Part shown: positions 43,062 to 53,452 of the stretch, one piece after another
Position numbering within the stretch: position 1 is the stretch's first letter
Layout of the letters: every line of letters starts with the position of its first letter
Assembly (NCBI RefSeq): GCF_034932365.1
Contig: NZ_JAYGHR010000064.1
Location: 62,001 to 126,000, forward strand
Direction: 5' to 3'
Length of the DNA stretch: 64,000 nt
From: Capilliphycus robustus
Lineage (GTDB): Bacteria; Cyanobacteriota; Cyanobacteriia; Cyanobacteriales; Microcoleaceae
Made by a program: the position numbers and the translations under genes
The notes under the pieces: model-generated
What the model was told of the DNA's origin: nothing
The model's input: the letters and a program-made list of their open reading frames with translations, nothing else
The model's database searches: none

Positions 43062-45017
43062 TTATCTCACATCCGTAACACTATTAAACTGTCCAGTGAG
43101 TCGGCTAAACAGCATTTGTAAAACCGTCCGTTTACCAATATTAACCTTGGAGTTTACGGCCATACCTGCTTGTAAAGCGACTTGAATATCTTCCTCTTTA
43201 TTTAAAACAAAGTGTTCACGCTCTAACTTAACCTTAGCTTTAAACGAAAAATATTGACGCAGTTCATCGGGTGGAATCGCTTCTTGGCTAATCCATTTTA
43301 ACTCACCCGGAACGGTACCAAATTCCCCAGCCGGAAACGCATCAATATTCAGTTCAACCGGAAGACAATCGCGATCATTCAAACCTATTTCTTGACGTGC
43401 TTCTTCAGACTCAGGACAGATACAGTCTTTCTCCGGTGTACATTCAATCACTTCTCCAGCGATTTCCTGATTATTGTAAGGAACCAGCTTTTCTCGCTTG
43501 TTTCGCAGCGCATTCAACACCAGAGCAACATCCGTATTTTGAACATAAACAACGGCTTCCAAACCCCCATCATCATCTAAAATTTGCAGTAATTTTTCGG
43601 TTTGTTGCGCTTCATAATAGGCTTCTTCGCAGCGTTTCGGTTGAGGATCTCCGGGCTGGAGAATAGAAGAAACAATATACTGACAAATCTCATCTTGATT
43701 GAGATCTAACTCCGAGTCATCTTTCGTCGAAGGTGCCAATTCATAAATAATCCCTGCGGCGGGCGCTCGGAGAATTTGAGTATCTCGCTGTTGTCCTGCT
43801 TTTTCAACTTGAGCATTAATTTCCGACAACCGCTTTTGGTTTTCTAGTTTATATCGACCGAGTTGAGCATCTGTGCTGGCGATCGCTTTTTTGTTTTCTT
43901 CAATACGAGTATAAAGTTCTCTGGCCCAAGCATCTCTTGTATTTTGCAATTGTTCTGCGGTTCGGGACATGGCAACCTGAAGGCGTTCCTGTTCTCCGAT
44001 TTGATTTTGAATTTCAGCTTCAACCCGTGAAATTTCACCTTGACGAGCATTAACTTCTCCTCTGCGGGTATTAATTTCCCCTTGGCGCTGGTTAATTTCT
44101 CCGAGACGGGCTTCGATTTGATCTTGTTGTCGGAGGACTTCAGTTTCCCCTCTGAGAACTTCTTGCTGTTGACGATCTTTTTGGAGTTCTGCGATCGCAC
44201 CTTCAGCAACTAACGGATCAAGTCTACCGAGAATCCGTTCATTAGAACCTAAAACTTCTTTTGATTTTTCCAGTTGTCCTTTAGCAAGTTCGAGCTGTTC
44301 TCGGGAAGAATTTAATTGTTCTTGAGAGTAAGTCAATTGATTTTCCGCAGAAGCCAACTGATCTTGTGCGAACCTCAACTGTTGACGAGCGGCTGATTCT
44401 GAATCTTCAGCTTGATTGAGTTGTTTTTGTAACTCTTGAATTTGCAGTTGCACGGTATTAATCCGAGACAAATATTCAGCCCGGTAGTTCGACACCAAAC
44501 CCGCGAGGGCTGGATTGTAATTGCCGATTCCGCCTTGACCATTATAAAGTTCATCAAGCAGCGATTGCAGGGCTTGATTTTCCCCGATGCGAGCTTCTCG
44601 TTCTTTAATTAAAGTTTGTAATTCCGGCGAAGATTGTCCGTTGGCTTGACCTCCGACAACGCCTTGATAAAATTGATTTTCTTGCTCTAGGGTTTTTCTA
44701 ACTTCTTCTAAAGACTTGAGATCAGCACTGGGATTTGTCGGACTAAAGGTGAGGAGGGGTTGATTTTTGACCACGCGATCGCCATTTTCCACGTGTAATC
44801 TCACGACTGCGCCTGTAGTTGGGGCTTGAATTTCCCGCGCCCCATCCGAAAATTCTAATTGTCCGACAGCCGGAACCGTTTGTTCAATTCGGGCGAAATA
44901 AGCCCAAACGATCGCAGAAGTGGAAACCAGCATGATCATCCACAAAAAGATATGAGACCAAAAAGCTGGTTTTTCTAAAATGACGGGTTGATCGGAAAGT
45001 GATATAGAAGACTTCAT
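43062..45017 (-). CDS. HlyD-family membrane fusion protein of type I secretion
   Basis: About 651 residues. One membrane helix near the N-terminus (IFLWMIMLVSTSAIVWAYF), a biotinyl-lipoyl half-motif (GAVVRLHVENGDRVVKNQPLL), a very long coiled coil (about residues 90-420, repeated EINQRQGEINTRRGEV-type heptads), the second lipoyl half (RAPAAGIIYEL) and a C-terminal beta domain. It bridges the inner-membrane ABC exporter and an outer-membrane TolC channel. An acidic, cysteine-rich insert (CTPEKDCICPESEE) in the C-terminal region is unusual. ATG 45017 preferred over an upstream start at 45062. Confidence 0.9.
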   Translation of the reverse strand: MKSSISLSDQPVILEKPAFWSHIFLWMIMLVSTSAIVWAYFARIEQTVPAVGQLEFSDGAREIQAPTTGAVVRLHVENGDRVVKNQPLLTFSPTNPSADLKSLEEVRKTLEQENQFYQGVVGGQANGQSSPELQTLIKEREARIGENQALQSLLDELYNGQGGIGNYNPALAGLVSNYRAEYLSRINTVQLQIQELQKQLNQAEDSESAARQQLRFAQDQLASAENQLTYSQEQLNSSREQLELAKGQLEKSKEVLGSNERILGRLDPLVAEGAIAELQKDRQQQEVLRGETEVLRQQDQIEARLGEINQRQGEINTRRGEVNARQGEISRVEAEIQNQIGEQERLQVAMSRTAEQLQNTRDAWARELYTRIEENKKAIASTDAQLGRYKLENQKRLSEINAQVEKAGQQRDTQILRAPAAGIIYELAPSTKDDSELDLNQDEICQYIVSSILQPGDPQPKRCEEAYYEAQQTEKLLQILDDDGGLEAVVYVQNTDVALVLNALRNKREKLVPYNNQEIAGEVIECTPEKDCICPESEEARQEIGLNDRDCLPVELNIDAFPAGEFGTVPGELKWISQEAIPPDELRQYFSFKAKVKLEREHFVLNKEEDIQVALQAGMAVNSKVNIGKRTVLQMLFSRLTGQFNSVTDVR

Positions 45018-45282
45018 TGTTATCTCGCTTTTTATATGGTTCGTGGTTTGCTTTTGATTCAATTGATGATCAACTTCAAAACGGATACTAAGCCTCTGAA
45101 CGGATTAACTTGACTGTTGGAATCACCAATCTCTGAGTTCTAACATCGAGTGAATCCGTTTTTTCTTGTAAGTATCTGTTTCACTTTACCCCTCACCGCT
45201 AACACTCCTACCCCAAGTTTTTATGGGTTCGGGGGAGATCGATCTAAAATCATTAATCCAGCTTTTCTCATTGAATACCCGA

Positions 45283-48282
45283 CTATTGTTGTGATTCCTG
45301 TTGTTGGAATAGACAGTAGTAACGCCCTTTGAGTGCCATCAGTTCATCATGGCTACCCTGCTCTACAACGGAGCCTTGATCCATCATAATGATGCAATCG
45401 GCATTTCTGACGGTAGGCAAACGGTGAGTAATAAAAAAGACCGTTCGACCTTCAAAGGCTTCTTCTAAATTTTCGGAAACCAGGCGCTCAGACTGATAAT
45501 CCAAGGCGCTGGTGGCTTCATCGAGAATCAGCAAGTGGGGATTTTGTAAGACGGTACGAGCGATCGCAATTCGTTGTCGTTGTCCACCGGACAGAGAGCC
45601 ACCGCGTTCTCCTACGATAGTATTGTACCCATTGGGCAAGCCCATGATAAAATCGTGAGCCGCAGCAATTTTAGCAGCCCGAATAATTTCATCACTCCCC
45701 GCATCGGGGTTACTCAGGGCAATATTGTCTTGAACCGTACCATTAAACAGCAGGGTATCTTGTAGAACTACTCCAATTTGACGACGCAGCGAATACATCT
45801 CGACTTTGGTAATATCATAGCCGTCGATTTTAATCCGGCCAGACAGAGGCGGATAGAGGCGTTGTAGGAGTTTCATCAGGGTACTTTTACCCGAACCACT
45901 CAAGCCAACAATTCCCACAAATGATCCGGCTGCAAACTCTAAATTCACATTAGCCACTTGCAAAGGCCCACTTTCACCGAAGCGGAAGGACACTTCCTCA
46001 AAAGTCACAGCCCCATAAACTTCAGGCATGGGAATATTATTGCGATCGTCCGCATCAACTTCTGGAGGAGAGTCGAACACATCCCGCAAACGTTCAACGG
46101 ACATTCCCACCTCTTGGAAACTTTGCCAAACGCTCACAAACCGCAACAGCGATCCGGTGACGTTTCCGGCGATAATTCGGAAAGCAATTAAAGCCCCGAT
46201 CGTCAGTTTGTTGTCAATTACCAAATAAGCGCCCACCCACAACAGAGCTAGTCCAGAGAGTTTGTTGAGGAAGCCACTAATCGAACTCGAAGCGGTTTGA
46301 GTCAAGATGGTGTTGAAAGAAGCGCTCATAAACCGAGCATAGCGTCCTTGCCATTCCCAACGAGATTTCAGTTCAATATTTTGAGCTTTAACCGTTTGAA
46401 TGCCATTTAGCACTTCTACGAGGTAGGATTGAGAGTCGGCGTAACGTTCGGCTTTTTTCCTGAGTAATCGCTGAATAATCGGAGAGTTAATAATAATAAT
46501 CCCCGCAAACAGAGGCAAGGGAGCCAAAGCCACAACCGCCATCGGGATGCTCAGATAGAACATCATCGCCACGTAAACGACGGAAAACACCGCATCTAAA
46601 ACCACCGTCAGAGCGGTTCCAGTTAGGAAACTGCGGATGTTCGCTAATTCTCCTATCCGACCGACCAAATCTCCAACCCGACGATTATCAAAATAGTTGA
46701 GGGGAAGCCGTAGTAAGTGATCAATCACCTCCGCCGAGAGTTTGACATCCAGGCGGTTTGTCGTATCGACAAATAAATACGTTCGTAGGGCGGAAAGCAA
46801 AGCTTCAAATAAAGCCACCCCCAACATCAAAACCCCCAAAATATTCAGGGCGTCAATATTTCGCTGTCCCAAGACCTTATCAATAATGATCATGGTCATC
46901 AGGGGGTTAACCAGCCCGAACAACTGCACAAAAAACGATGACAGCAGCACTTCCAGAAATACCGTGCGATGCTCCATCAACGCCGGCCAGAACCACCAGA
47001 AGCTAAACTGTTCTTTTTGTTCAGTTTTGGGGGCTTGCAGCAGTAACACTTGTCCGTCTTCGCCCCAAGTCTCGGCAAATTGCGCCGGACGCATCCGTTT
47101 GAGACCCCGTTCCGGTGTAGCGATGGTTAGTTCTCGCTCAGTGATGTTGTAGAGGATGGCAAAGCTGTCTTTCCACGACACCAGAGCAGGCGCTCTGAGG
47201 CGACTAATGGCTTTGGCTGGCACTTGAGCTAACTGGGCATTGAGGCCCATCATTTGAGCAACAGCACCACAGGCTTGTAGGCTAATAGAACCAACGGTGG
47301 TGAATTGATTTTCCAGAACCCGGCGCACGAGGTCTTTCCGAAAGTTGACCTTGTAATACTTGCTCAACATATTAAAGCAAGCCAAGGGGGCGTCAATTTG
47401 TCCTGAACCCCGTACAATTGGGAAACGTTGAGAAGCTTGAGCCAGTTCGAGTTCGGGATCGGGGGGAGTCAGGGGAGCAACAGGAACTTCCGACAAGTCC
47501 AGGGGTTTGTGAATTGTTGCGGTTTCCCCATTGGGTGCGGAGTTGGCTTCTTCGGGTTGAGAACTGAGGGTTGGACGAACTCCAATTAACCGCACTCCAC
47601 CGGAGGCTCCTTCTATTTTCAGGGAGCCTTGCAGTCCCTCTAAAATCAGTCGATTTCCGGTGGTTAATTCACCCACAGACCCCTTACTAATCAGCCAAAC
47701 CCGATCCGGGTCAAGCATCGAGGCTAAGTCCTGTACTCGCTTTTGACCGTTGAGCAGGTTAACAACAACGGCATCGGGCCAGACATCCAGACTCAATTCC
47801 TTGAGGTTTCCGCCTAAATTGGCTCGTCGTTGGACTTCCTGGCTTAATAGCTCAAACACTTCACTAATGCTGGCATGATCGCGGAAGGCTTCCCCAAAGT
47901 TGGGTTCTCGACTGATTAATTGCAGAAACTCTTCAGCAGGCAGGGTAATACAAATCATATCTGTCGAGGCGATCGCCGTTTCGCAAGGAATACTGCGAAT
48001 TAAACCCGGCCAGCCGATGATTTCTCCTGCCCCCAACAGTCGCAAACTCATGTGGCGTTGCGTTCTCAGGTCATAACCCAATAACCGGGCTTGTCCCTGA
48101 TAAATGATCGACACTTGGGTGGGCATTTTTTCCCGTTCAAAGATGGGTTGACCTGTGCGATAACCCAACAGTTGACATTTGGGCAGAATGGCTTTAAGAG
48201 CGGCTTCTGACAACCGATCAAAAGGGCTGGTTTCTGCTAAAAAGGCTTGAATCTGAGTCTGAGATACGGTAGTTGTGGTCAT
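45283..48282 (-). CDS. Type I secretion ABC exporter with cNMP-binding and inactive C39-like domains
   Basis: 999 residues. Residues about 15-140 form a cyclic-nucleotide-binding-like domain (FDRLSEAALKAILP, GAGEIIGWPGLI). A C39-like domain follows (about 285-420), but the catalytic Cys is Ala298 (DAPLAC) and the catalytic His is Ser373 (WKDSFAI), so it is a recognition domain as in HlyB, not a protease. Membrane domain about 440-720; ATPase with Walker A GLSGSGKST (793-801), signature LSGGQRQR near 897, Walker B LLILDE near 917 and switch His near 953. It exports proteins through HlyD and TolC. Stop and start overlap by 4 bp with the PpiC gene. Confidence 0.9.
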   Translation of the reverse strand: MTTTTVSQTQIQAFLAETSPFDRLSEAALKAILPKCQLLGYRTGQPIFEREKMPTQVSIIYQGQARLLGYDLRTQRHMSLRLLGAGEIIGWPGLIRSIPCETAIASTDMICITLPAEEFLQLISREPNFGEAFRDHASISEVFELLSQEVQRRANLGGNLKELSLDVWPDAVVVNLLNGQKRVQDLASMLDPDRVWLISKGSVGELTTGNRLILEGLQGSLKIEGASGGVRLIGVRPTLSSQPEEANSAPNGETATIHKPLDLSEVPVAPLTPPDPELELAQASQRFPIVRGSGQIDAPLACFNMLSKYYKVNFRKDLVRRVLENQFTTVGSISLQACGAVAQMMGLNAQLAQVPAKAISRLRAPALVSWKDSFAILYNITERELTIATPERGLKRMRPAQFAETWGEDGQVLLLQAPKTEQKEQFSFWWFWPALMEHRTVFLEVLLSSFFVQLFGLVNPLMTMIIIDKVLGQRNIDALNILGVLMLGVALFEALLSALRTYLFVDTTNRLDVKLSAEVIDHLLRLPLNYFDNRRVGDLVGRIGELANIRSFLTGTALTVVLDAVFSVVYVAMMFYLSIPMAVVALAPLPLFAGIIIINSPIIQRLLRKKAERYADSQSYLVEVLNGIQTVKAQNIELKSRWEWQGRYARFMSASFNTILTQTASSSISGFLNKLSGLALLWVGAYLVIDNKLTIGALIAFRIIAGNVTGSLLRFVSVWQSFQEVGMSVERLRDVFDSPPEVDADDRNNIPMPEVYGAVTFEEVSFRFGESGPLQVANVNLEFAAGSFVGIVGLSGSGKSTLMKLLQRLYPPLSGRIKIDGYDITKVEMYSLRRQIGVVLQDTLLFNGTVQDNIALSNPDAGSDEIIRAAKIAAAHDFIMGLPNGYNTIVGERGGSLSGGQRQRIAIARTVLQNPHLLILDEATSALDYQSERLVSENLEEAFEGRTVFFITHRLPTVRNADCIIMMDQGSVVEQGSHDELMALKGRYYCLFQQQESQQ

Positions 48283-49031
48283 AATACAGAAGACACTGAG
48301 GTTTGAAGGGGTTCAAGCGAACCGACTGCCGTCAGTTGTTCGCGCATCCAGGTTTCAAACAGTTCATCAATTAGACGGCGACGCATAGACTCGTCTAATT
48401 GTGCCGGGATAAACTTTTCTAGGCGGATAATCACCATCCATTCTGCTAGAGGACGGGGCGCCCACAGTTGTCCCGGTTGACTGACCGATAGCAGTTTACT
48501 AATGGCCGGGTGCGGCTGAGACAATGGCACTGGCCCTAACAATCCTCCGGTGCGTGACTCTGGCCCTTCGGAGTATTCACGAGCGGCTTCTGCAAGGGAT
48601 TGTTCTCCTTCTAGAATACGGAAGTACAGTTCGTGAGCGAGTCCTGAGTTTTTCGTCCGAATGAGCGAGTAAACCACATGATCGAGGCTGCTTTTTCGGC
48701 TAATAAAATAGTTGTCTACCTTGTGACTCCAAGTATTCTGCTTAAATTTTTCCAGTTTAACAGGACGTTCAGCGATCGCTTGTAGATCTTGTGTGGTGAG
48801 GTTTTGGCTTTTCAGCCATGCTTGTTGGGCTTCGGCTGAGGTGAGTTGATGTTGAGCGGCAAATTTTTCTAATGCCGTTTTTTGTTCTTCTTCACTACAG
48901 TCTATCCCCGCGATCGCGCCATCAATGATTACCTCTCTGAGAAATTGAGGCATAAGCTGATAACGCTTCAGCAGTAATGGTATTTCTTCGGCTTTGATAA
49001 CGGTTTCTCCGACCTTATACACTCCTGTCAT
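48279..49031 (-). CDS. PpiC/SurA-type peptidyl-prolyl isomerase of the secretion operon
   Basis: About 250 residues. An N-terminal helical SurA-like part (about 1-110) is followed by a parvulin rotamase domain (SLAEAAREYSEGPESRTGGLLGPVPLSQPHPAI, about 150-215). No signal peptide is visible, so it would be cytoplasmic. First gene of a three-gene operon with the ABC exporter (overlap ATGA) and hlyD. GGAG six bases before ATG 49031 sets the start. Likely folds or holds the exported substrate; that is inference. Confidence 0.8.
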   Translation of the reverse strand: MTGVYKVGETVIKAEEIPLLLKRYQLMPQFLREVIIDGAIAGIDCSEEEQKTALEKFAAQHQLTSAEAQQAWLKSQNLTTQDLQAIAERPVKLEKFKQNTWSHKVDNYFISRKSSLDHVVYSLIRTKNSGLAHELYFRILEGEQSLAEAAREYSEGPESRTGGLLGPVPLSQPHPAISKLLSVSQPGQLWAPRPLAEWMVIIRLEKFIPAQLDESMRRRLIDELFETWMREQLTAVGSLEPLQTSVSSVL

Positions 49032-49523
49032 TGGACTCTCCAACGGACTTGCACTATGCCTTTCTAGCTGACTGTGGGACTGCCACTGCGACCCCTAATA
49101 CCATAATCTTACTGTCCCGATAATAGCAGACACAACTAACCCTCAGCGAGGGATACACCCAGGTTATTGCTTTTCAGGAGAATTACCTAGCTTTATTGCT
49201 TAAGACTATTAAATTAGGTTGCCTCTTGTCTTAGACTACCCTAGAGTGGGTCTACTACTCACAGAAATCTGAGTTATTCTCTAAAATTAACTAGACAGGT
49301 TTGAGGCAGTGTTTTCAGGATGGGGGTTGAGTGCGTAGGAAATCTCAGAACTTTGTTGGGTGGCGTCCTTCTCATTTTAGTATGGGTTTCCAAAAAATAC
49401 AAACTGATCAAGATTTTCTCTTTTTGTGTCTTAGTATCTTTGTGGTTTTTCTTCTTAATTTTTCCCGAGTCGGGCTGAAAATTGGGTTGAGGTTTAACGC
49501 TTAAATTCTAAGTTTTCGAGTCG
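49032..49523. other. Gap holding the secretion-operon promoter
   Basis: 492 bp with no supported ORF or RNA. It contains T-rich tracts (near 49415-49465) past the end of the GT2-GT41 gene region and presumably the promoter of the ppiC-ABC-hlyD operon on the minus strand. Confidence 0.4.
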
Positions 49524-52500
49524 TTATCGGTTGAGGTTTTGTAACATGACTTCTAGCTGACTAACATAGGCTTGACTATCTAAAAAGGGCGGATTTTTTT
49601 TCAGGGTATTCTGAATTTTCTGGCGGTACTGTTGGCGGAAGTTGGGCTGGGTTGCGACTGTTATACTGAGTTGAAGATAGGTTTCCTGAGTTTGGGTAAT
49701 CAGTTCAGGAATTCCCAGTTCCTTTAACAAGGCAGCGTTTTGTCGGTGGCGAGGGGTTTGACCTTCGTAAACGATCGGTACAACGAGAGCGAGTAATGCT
49801 TCGACAATTGCTAGGGTTTCGTTACAGGGAAATAAGTCTAAATAAATATCGGCTAAACTCATATATTTTCTCAAGTCTGCCACTGAATTTAAGGGCTTGA
49901 CCCTAACAAATCGTTTCCCATCTATTCCGGCTTGGCTGAGATCGGATTGGATGCGGTTGAAAACGGGGCTAATAATATTGTTTTGGGCTTCTTCTGAGGT
50001 TTGCGGAAGTAAGAGGATGATTGATTGTGGAACATTAACCAAGATTTGCATCAAAGTCTGTCTGAACTCTGGGGCGATCGCATTGAGTTTTCCACTCATG
50101 GCAAAAATTACGCTGTCTTCGGTTGCTCCCCAACTTTGACGTGTCGGCTCTACCGTCGCCTCGGGTAACGTTGAGGGATAATTCCAACATAATCCTGATC
50201 CCTTGAGGCTGATCACTTGCTCTCGGTACTGTTCTGGTTCGGCTGAGGCTTGGGTGAGTTCTCCGGTGAGAATATAGTCGATGTGGCGAATTCCCGTTGT
50301 CAGTCCCGAGGTTGCGGTGATTAGTTGTTGGCGGGCGAGTCGATGTAATGCCAGTTTAAAAGTTTTGTTGGTTTGGGCGGTGACATCAGACGCGATTAAC
50401 AAGAAGTCGAGGCAGTCTTGGCGGATGCGGGAAACCGCTTCAGTTAAGGCTTCTGGCAGTTGAATCGGCTGATTTATTGAGTTTGGACACAGTTGACCCA
50501 AAATATCTTTTTCAATACTAAAAGTATACAGGATGAGCTTAAATTGTGTCAAGTCTATTTTTTTAAGAATAGGAATTATCGCAAAAGTATCGCTATTAAA
50601 GCCTATTTTTTCGATGAAAATTCCCAAACAAATTTTAGAATTATGGTACTTTTTCGGTGCTAAATCCTGTTCAATTCGATGACCTGTTTGTTTCAAGTAG
50701 ATTTCGACGATATCCGCACGATAACTGCATAAGGCTTTTAAATTCTGGGGGTGAGGACACAGTTTCCAAACCTCTCCTTGAGAAACTTGACTATAAACTG
50801 AAGCGATATACAACCAAACGGGATTTGTGGTATCCGTCATCAGGTGATGATAAACATATTTTAGCAAATTTTGCATGAACTCAACGAACTGTTCAATTTC
50901 GCCAAATTCTGGACAAACTCGAACTCCCCCAAATAAAAATTCCAGAAAATCTTGAAAGATATATTTAGGAATTAAAGCATTTTGATATTGCAGGGGAAGT
51001 TGATAAGCTTTTTGATAAAGCATGGCGGCTAAAACGACTTGAATTCCTGTCACTTCTTGAAATCCTTGAGCGACTTGTTGAGTTAATCGTCGGACAAAGA
51101 TTTGTTCGGAGTTTGTTTGTTCTTCTTCGAGTAAACCACAACTGATTAAAGCACGATGAGTTTGACCCCAATCTCCTTGATAGGCTTGTTTGAGTTGGTC
51201 TATGGATAAGGTTAACCATCGTTGGGCGAGAATTTGACGAATTTGACGCAGATAGGTGGAAATTGATTGATCAAGCGGATTTTTTTGAGAGTTTTCGATC
51301 AGGAGTTGGGTTAAGGAAAAATACTCTGGAGATTGAGTCAGGATTTTTTGGAAAATCTGAGATTTAAAATCAGGGCTTAGAAAGTTATAAACTGGATCAA
51401 ATAGGATCTTTTGATAAAGTCTTTGATAATCTTTGAGGTTTTGACCTGTTGAAATATTTTTTTGCGTTTGCTGTTGGGCGTGAATTCTCAAACTCGAAAG
51501 GGTTTGATTGACAAAACCGACTTGATATTTTCCCATAATTCTCAACCACAAATCTACATCTAAAAGTTGATGAAGGTTGGGATCAAAACCGCCGATTGTT
51601 TCAAAAACCGCTTTGGGAATTAAAACGGTAGTGGGTTCACCAATTTTGTTGAGTTGTCCTTTCAAACAGTTAGGATCAGATAATAGCTCTTTCCCCCACT
51701 GAATGGGTTTGAGGTTTGACCATTTTTGATGGAGATCTTTACCTCCATTTAAAGCGGCTTGACAGGTTGGGTTTGATAGAGAATTAGCAGCAATGAACAC
51801 TCGCCTTTCTGAAAAGACTAAACCCATTTCTGGATTTTTTTCAGCCAGATTAACCAGGGTTTCAATACATTGAGGTTCGAGTAAATCATCTTGAAATAAA
51901 AACTTGATATATTTTCCTTTTGCTTGGGAAATGGAGAAGTTCAAATTTTCCACTAAGCCATAGTTGACATGAGAGAGAATCAAAAACGGGAAAGCGGTTT
52001 TTTGTTTGAAGGCTTCAGCAATTTCTAGGGTTTTATCGGTTGAACCGTCATCAGAAATCAGGATTTCTAAATGAGGATAGGTTTGAGATAACGCACTATT
52101 CAAGGCTTCGGAAAGAAAGGCTTCTCCGTTGTAGGTCGGAATGATTAAACTAACGAGAGGAAATTCAGGGCGGCTTTGCAGGGTTGAGGGAGAAAAGGTT
52201 GAGTTAGCTTGAACTTTTGTTGGCGGTTTCGGTTGTTGAGTTTTGAGTTTTTGAGTCGCCATCAGGTTGAAAATATCAGAACTTCCGGTGAGATACGCCA
52301 AACGGGAATAGTCGAAGTTGTAATACTGTTTAATTAGGCGAGATTTTTCAGAATCTCCCAAGAGGTTAAAGAAAGTCTCTAAACTTAAATATCGATGGGG
52401 TGAACGTTCAACTTTTAAGGCTTGTCTAGCGATTAAAAAATCAGCTAAACGCGGTTCGAGTTGTTCACCGGATTCTAGACAGTCGGGAAATATTTTCAGT

Positions 52501-53246
52501 AAGTTTTCGTAAACGTCTTGACAGAAGTATCGTTTTAAGATTTGAGACAGTTCAAAGTTGTGACGAATAACGGTTTCGGGTTTGATTCCACTAATATTAG
52601 ACGGATGAACTCGATAGTTTACTAAAGGTTCAGGTAAGATATAAAGTTCGTATTTCATGCAAAATCTTACCCAAAAGTCAAAGTCAGGAATTTGTCGGAA
52701 GCGAGAATCATATAAACCGACTTTTAAGTAACAGTCTTTGCGAATCAGGGAACTGGTTTGACAGAGACAGTTATCTTTCTTGAAAAAGCTGTTCAGCCAT
52801 TGAAAGCGACTGCGGTTATGCTGAAAAAATACGGTATCTAGAAAGGAGTTTGACGGAGGTAATATTTCCCCTTGAGTGTTAATGAGCTGCGGATAACTCA
52901 AAACCGCCTGAAATTCCGGATGTTCATCTAAAAATCGAACTTGTTTTTCGAGCTTGTGCGAAACAAAGACATCATCAGAATGAAGAATGGCTATGAACTC
53001 GCCCTGGGATTGTTCAATACCATAATTAGTGGCTGCACTTTCGCCTTGATTTTGTTCCAAGCTAAACAGTCGAATTCGAGAATCCTTTTTGTCTAAAATT
53101 TTCTCAAGGGTCTGATCGGTAGAGGCATCATTGACAATGATCATCTCAAAATCTTGATAGGTTTGAGCAAGAACACTATCAAGTGCTTGAGAAATATAGG
53201 CGTCTTGATTATAAGTCGGGATAACAACAGAAACTCGTGGCATCAT
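49524..53246 (-). CDS. Triple-fusion glycosyltransferase: GT2, GT2 and GT41(OGT)-like
   Basis: 1240 residues. First GT2 domain (about 3-230: VSVVIPTYNQDAYI, VNDASTDQT, LHSDD). Second GT2 (about 365-600: VSLIIPTYNGEAFL, SDDGSTDKT, FQDDLLEP). A helical middle is followed by a C-terminal part (about 880-1240) resembling the OGT/SPINDLY catalytic region: ALHRLARQQL, SGLTTGIRHIDYILTG, YREQVISL, CWNYP and a C-terminal Rossmann part with LFPCNETLAIVEALLALVVPIVYEG. Such enzymes glycosylate proteins on Ser/Thr or build glycans; acceptor unknown. Runs alone on the minus strand. Confidence 0.82.
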   Translation of the reverse strand: MMPRVSVVIPTYNQDAYISQALDSVLAQTYQDFEMIIVNDASTDQTLEKILDKKDSRIRLFSLEQNQGESAATNYGIEQSQGEFIAILHSDDVFVSHKLEKQVRFLDEHPEFQAVLSYPQLINTQGEILPPSNSFLDTVFFQHNRSRFQWLNSFFKKDNCLCQTSSLIRKDCYLKVGLYDSRFRQIPDFDFWVRFCMKYELYILPEPLVNYRVHPSNISGIKPETVIRHNFELSQILKRYFCQDVYENLLKIFPDCLESGEQLEPRLADFLIARQALKVERSPHRYLSLETFFNLLGDSEKSRLIKQYYNFDYSRLAYLTGSSDIFNLMATQKLKTQQPKPPTKVQANSTFSPSTLQSRPEFPLVSLIIPTYNGEAFLSEALNSALSQTYPHLEILISDDGSTDKTLEIAEAFKQKTAFPFLILSHVNYGLVENLNFSISQAKGKYIKFLFQDDLLEPQCIETLVNLAEKNPEMGLVFSERRVFIAANSLSNPTCQAALNGGKDLHQKWSNLKPIQWGKELLSDPNCLKGQLNKIGEPTTVLIPKAVFETIGGFDPNLHQLLDVDLWLRIMGKYQVGFVNQTLSSLRIHAQQQTQKNISTGQNLKDYQRLYQKILFDPVYNFLSPDFKSQIFQKILTQSPEYFSLTQLLIENSQKNPLDQSISTYLRQIRQILAQRWLTLSIDQLKQAYQGDWGQTHRALISCGLLEEEQTNSEQIFVRRLTQQVAQGFQEVTGIQVVLAAMLYQKAYQLPLQYQNALIPKYIFQDFLEFLFGGVRVCPEFGEIEQFVEFMQNLLKYVYHHLMTDTTNPVWLYIASVYSQVSQGEVWKLCPHPQNLKALCSYRADIVEIYLKQTGHRIEQDLAPKKYHNSKICLGIFIEKIGFNSDTFAIIPILKKIDLTQFKLILYTFSIEKDILGQLCPNSINQPIQLPEALTEAVSRIRQDCLDFLLIASDVTAQTNKTFKLALHRLARQQLITATSGLTTGIRHIDYILTGELTQASAEPEQYREQVISLKGSGLCWNYPSTLPEATVEPTRQSWGATEDSVIFAMSGKLNAIAPEFRQTLMQILVNVPQSIILLLPQTSEEAQNNIISPVFNRIQSDLSQAGIDGKRFVRVKPLNSVADLRKYMSLADIYLDLFPCNETLAIVEALLALVVPIVYEGQTPRHRQNAALLKELGIPELITQTQETYLQLSITVATQPNFRQQYRQKIQNTLKKNPPFLDSQAYVSQLEVMLQNLNR

Positions 53247-53452
53247 TAAGCGAGATAAAGTTTAAATAGAAATCACCGTTTAAAGTCAATCTTCGTGTCT
53301 TTGTGTCTTAGTGGTGAGTGTGTCCCCCCGTCAGGTACTCCTAGAACTTGTCAATCTGGAAAAAAGACATCAAGTTTATGATACAGTAAATAGAGTTCAG
53401 TTCAGTTTCAAGGATTTGATCGAACATTGCGCTGAGTCTGGCTGTTAAACGA

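Noticed and set aside
45283..48282. Peptidase-containing bacteriocin exporter
   Set aside because: The C39 catalytic Cys and His are replaced (Ala298, Ser373), so leader cleavage is unlikely, and no small double-glycine precursor gene was seen nearby.
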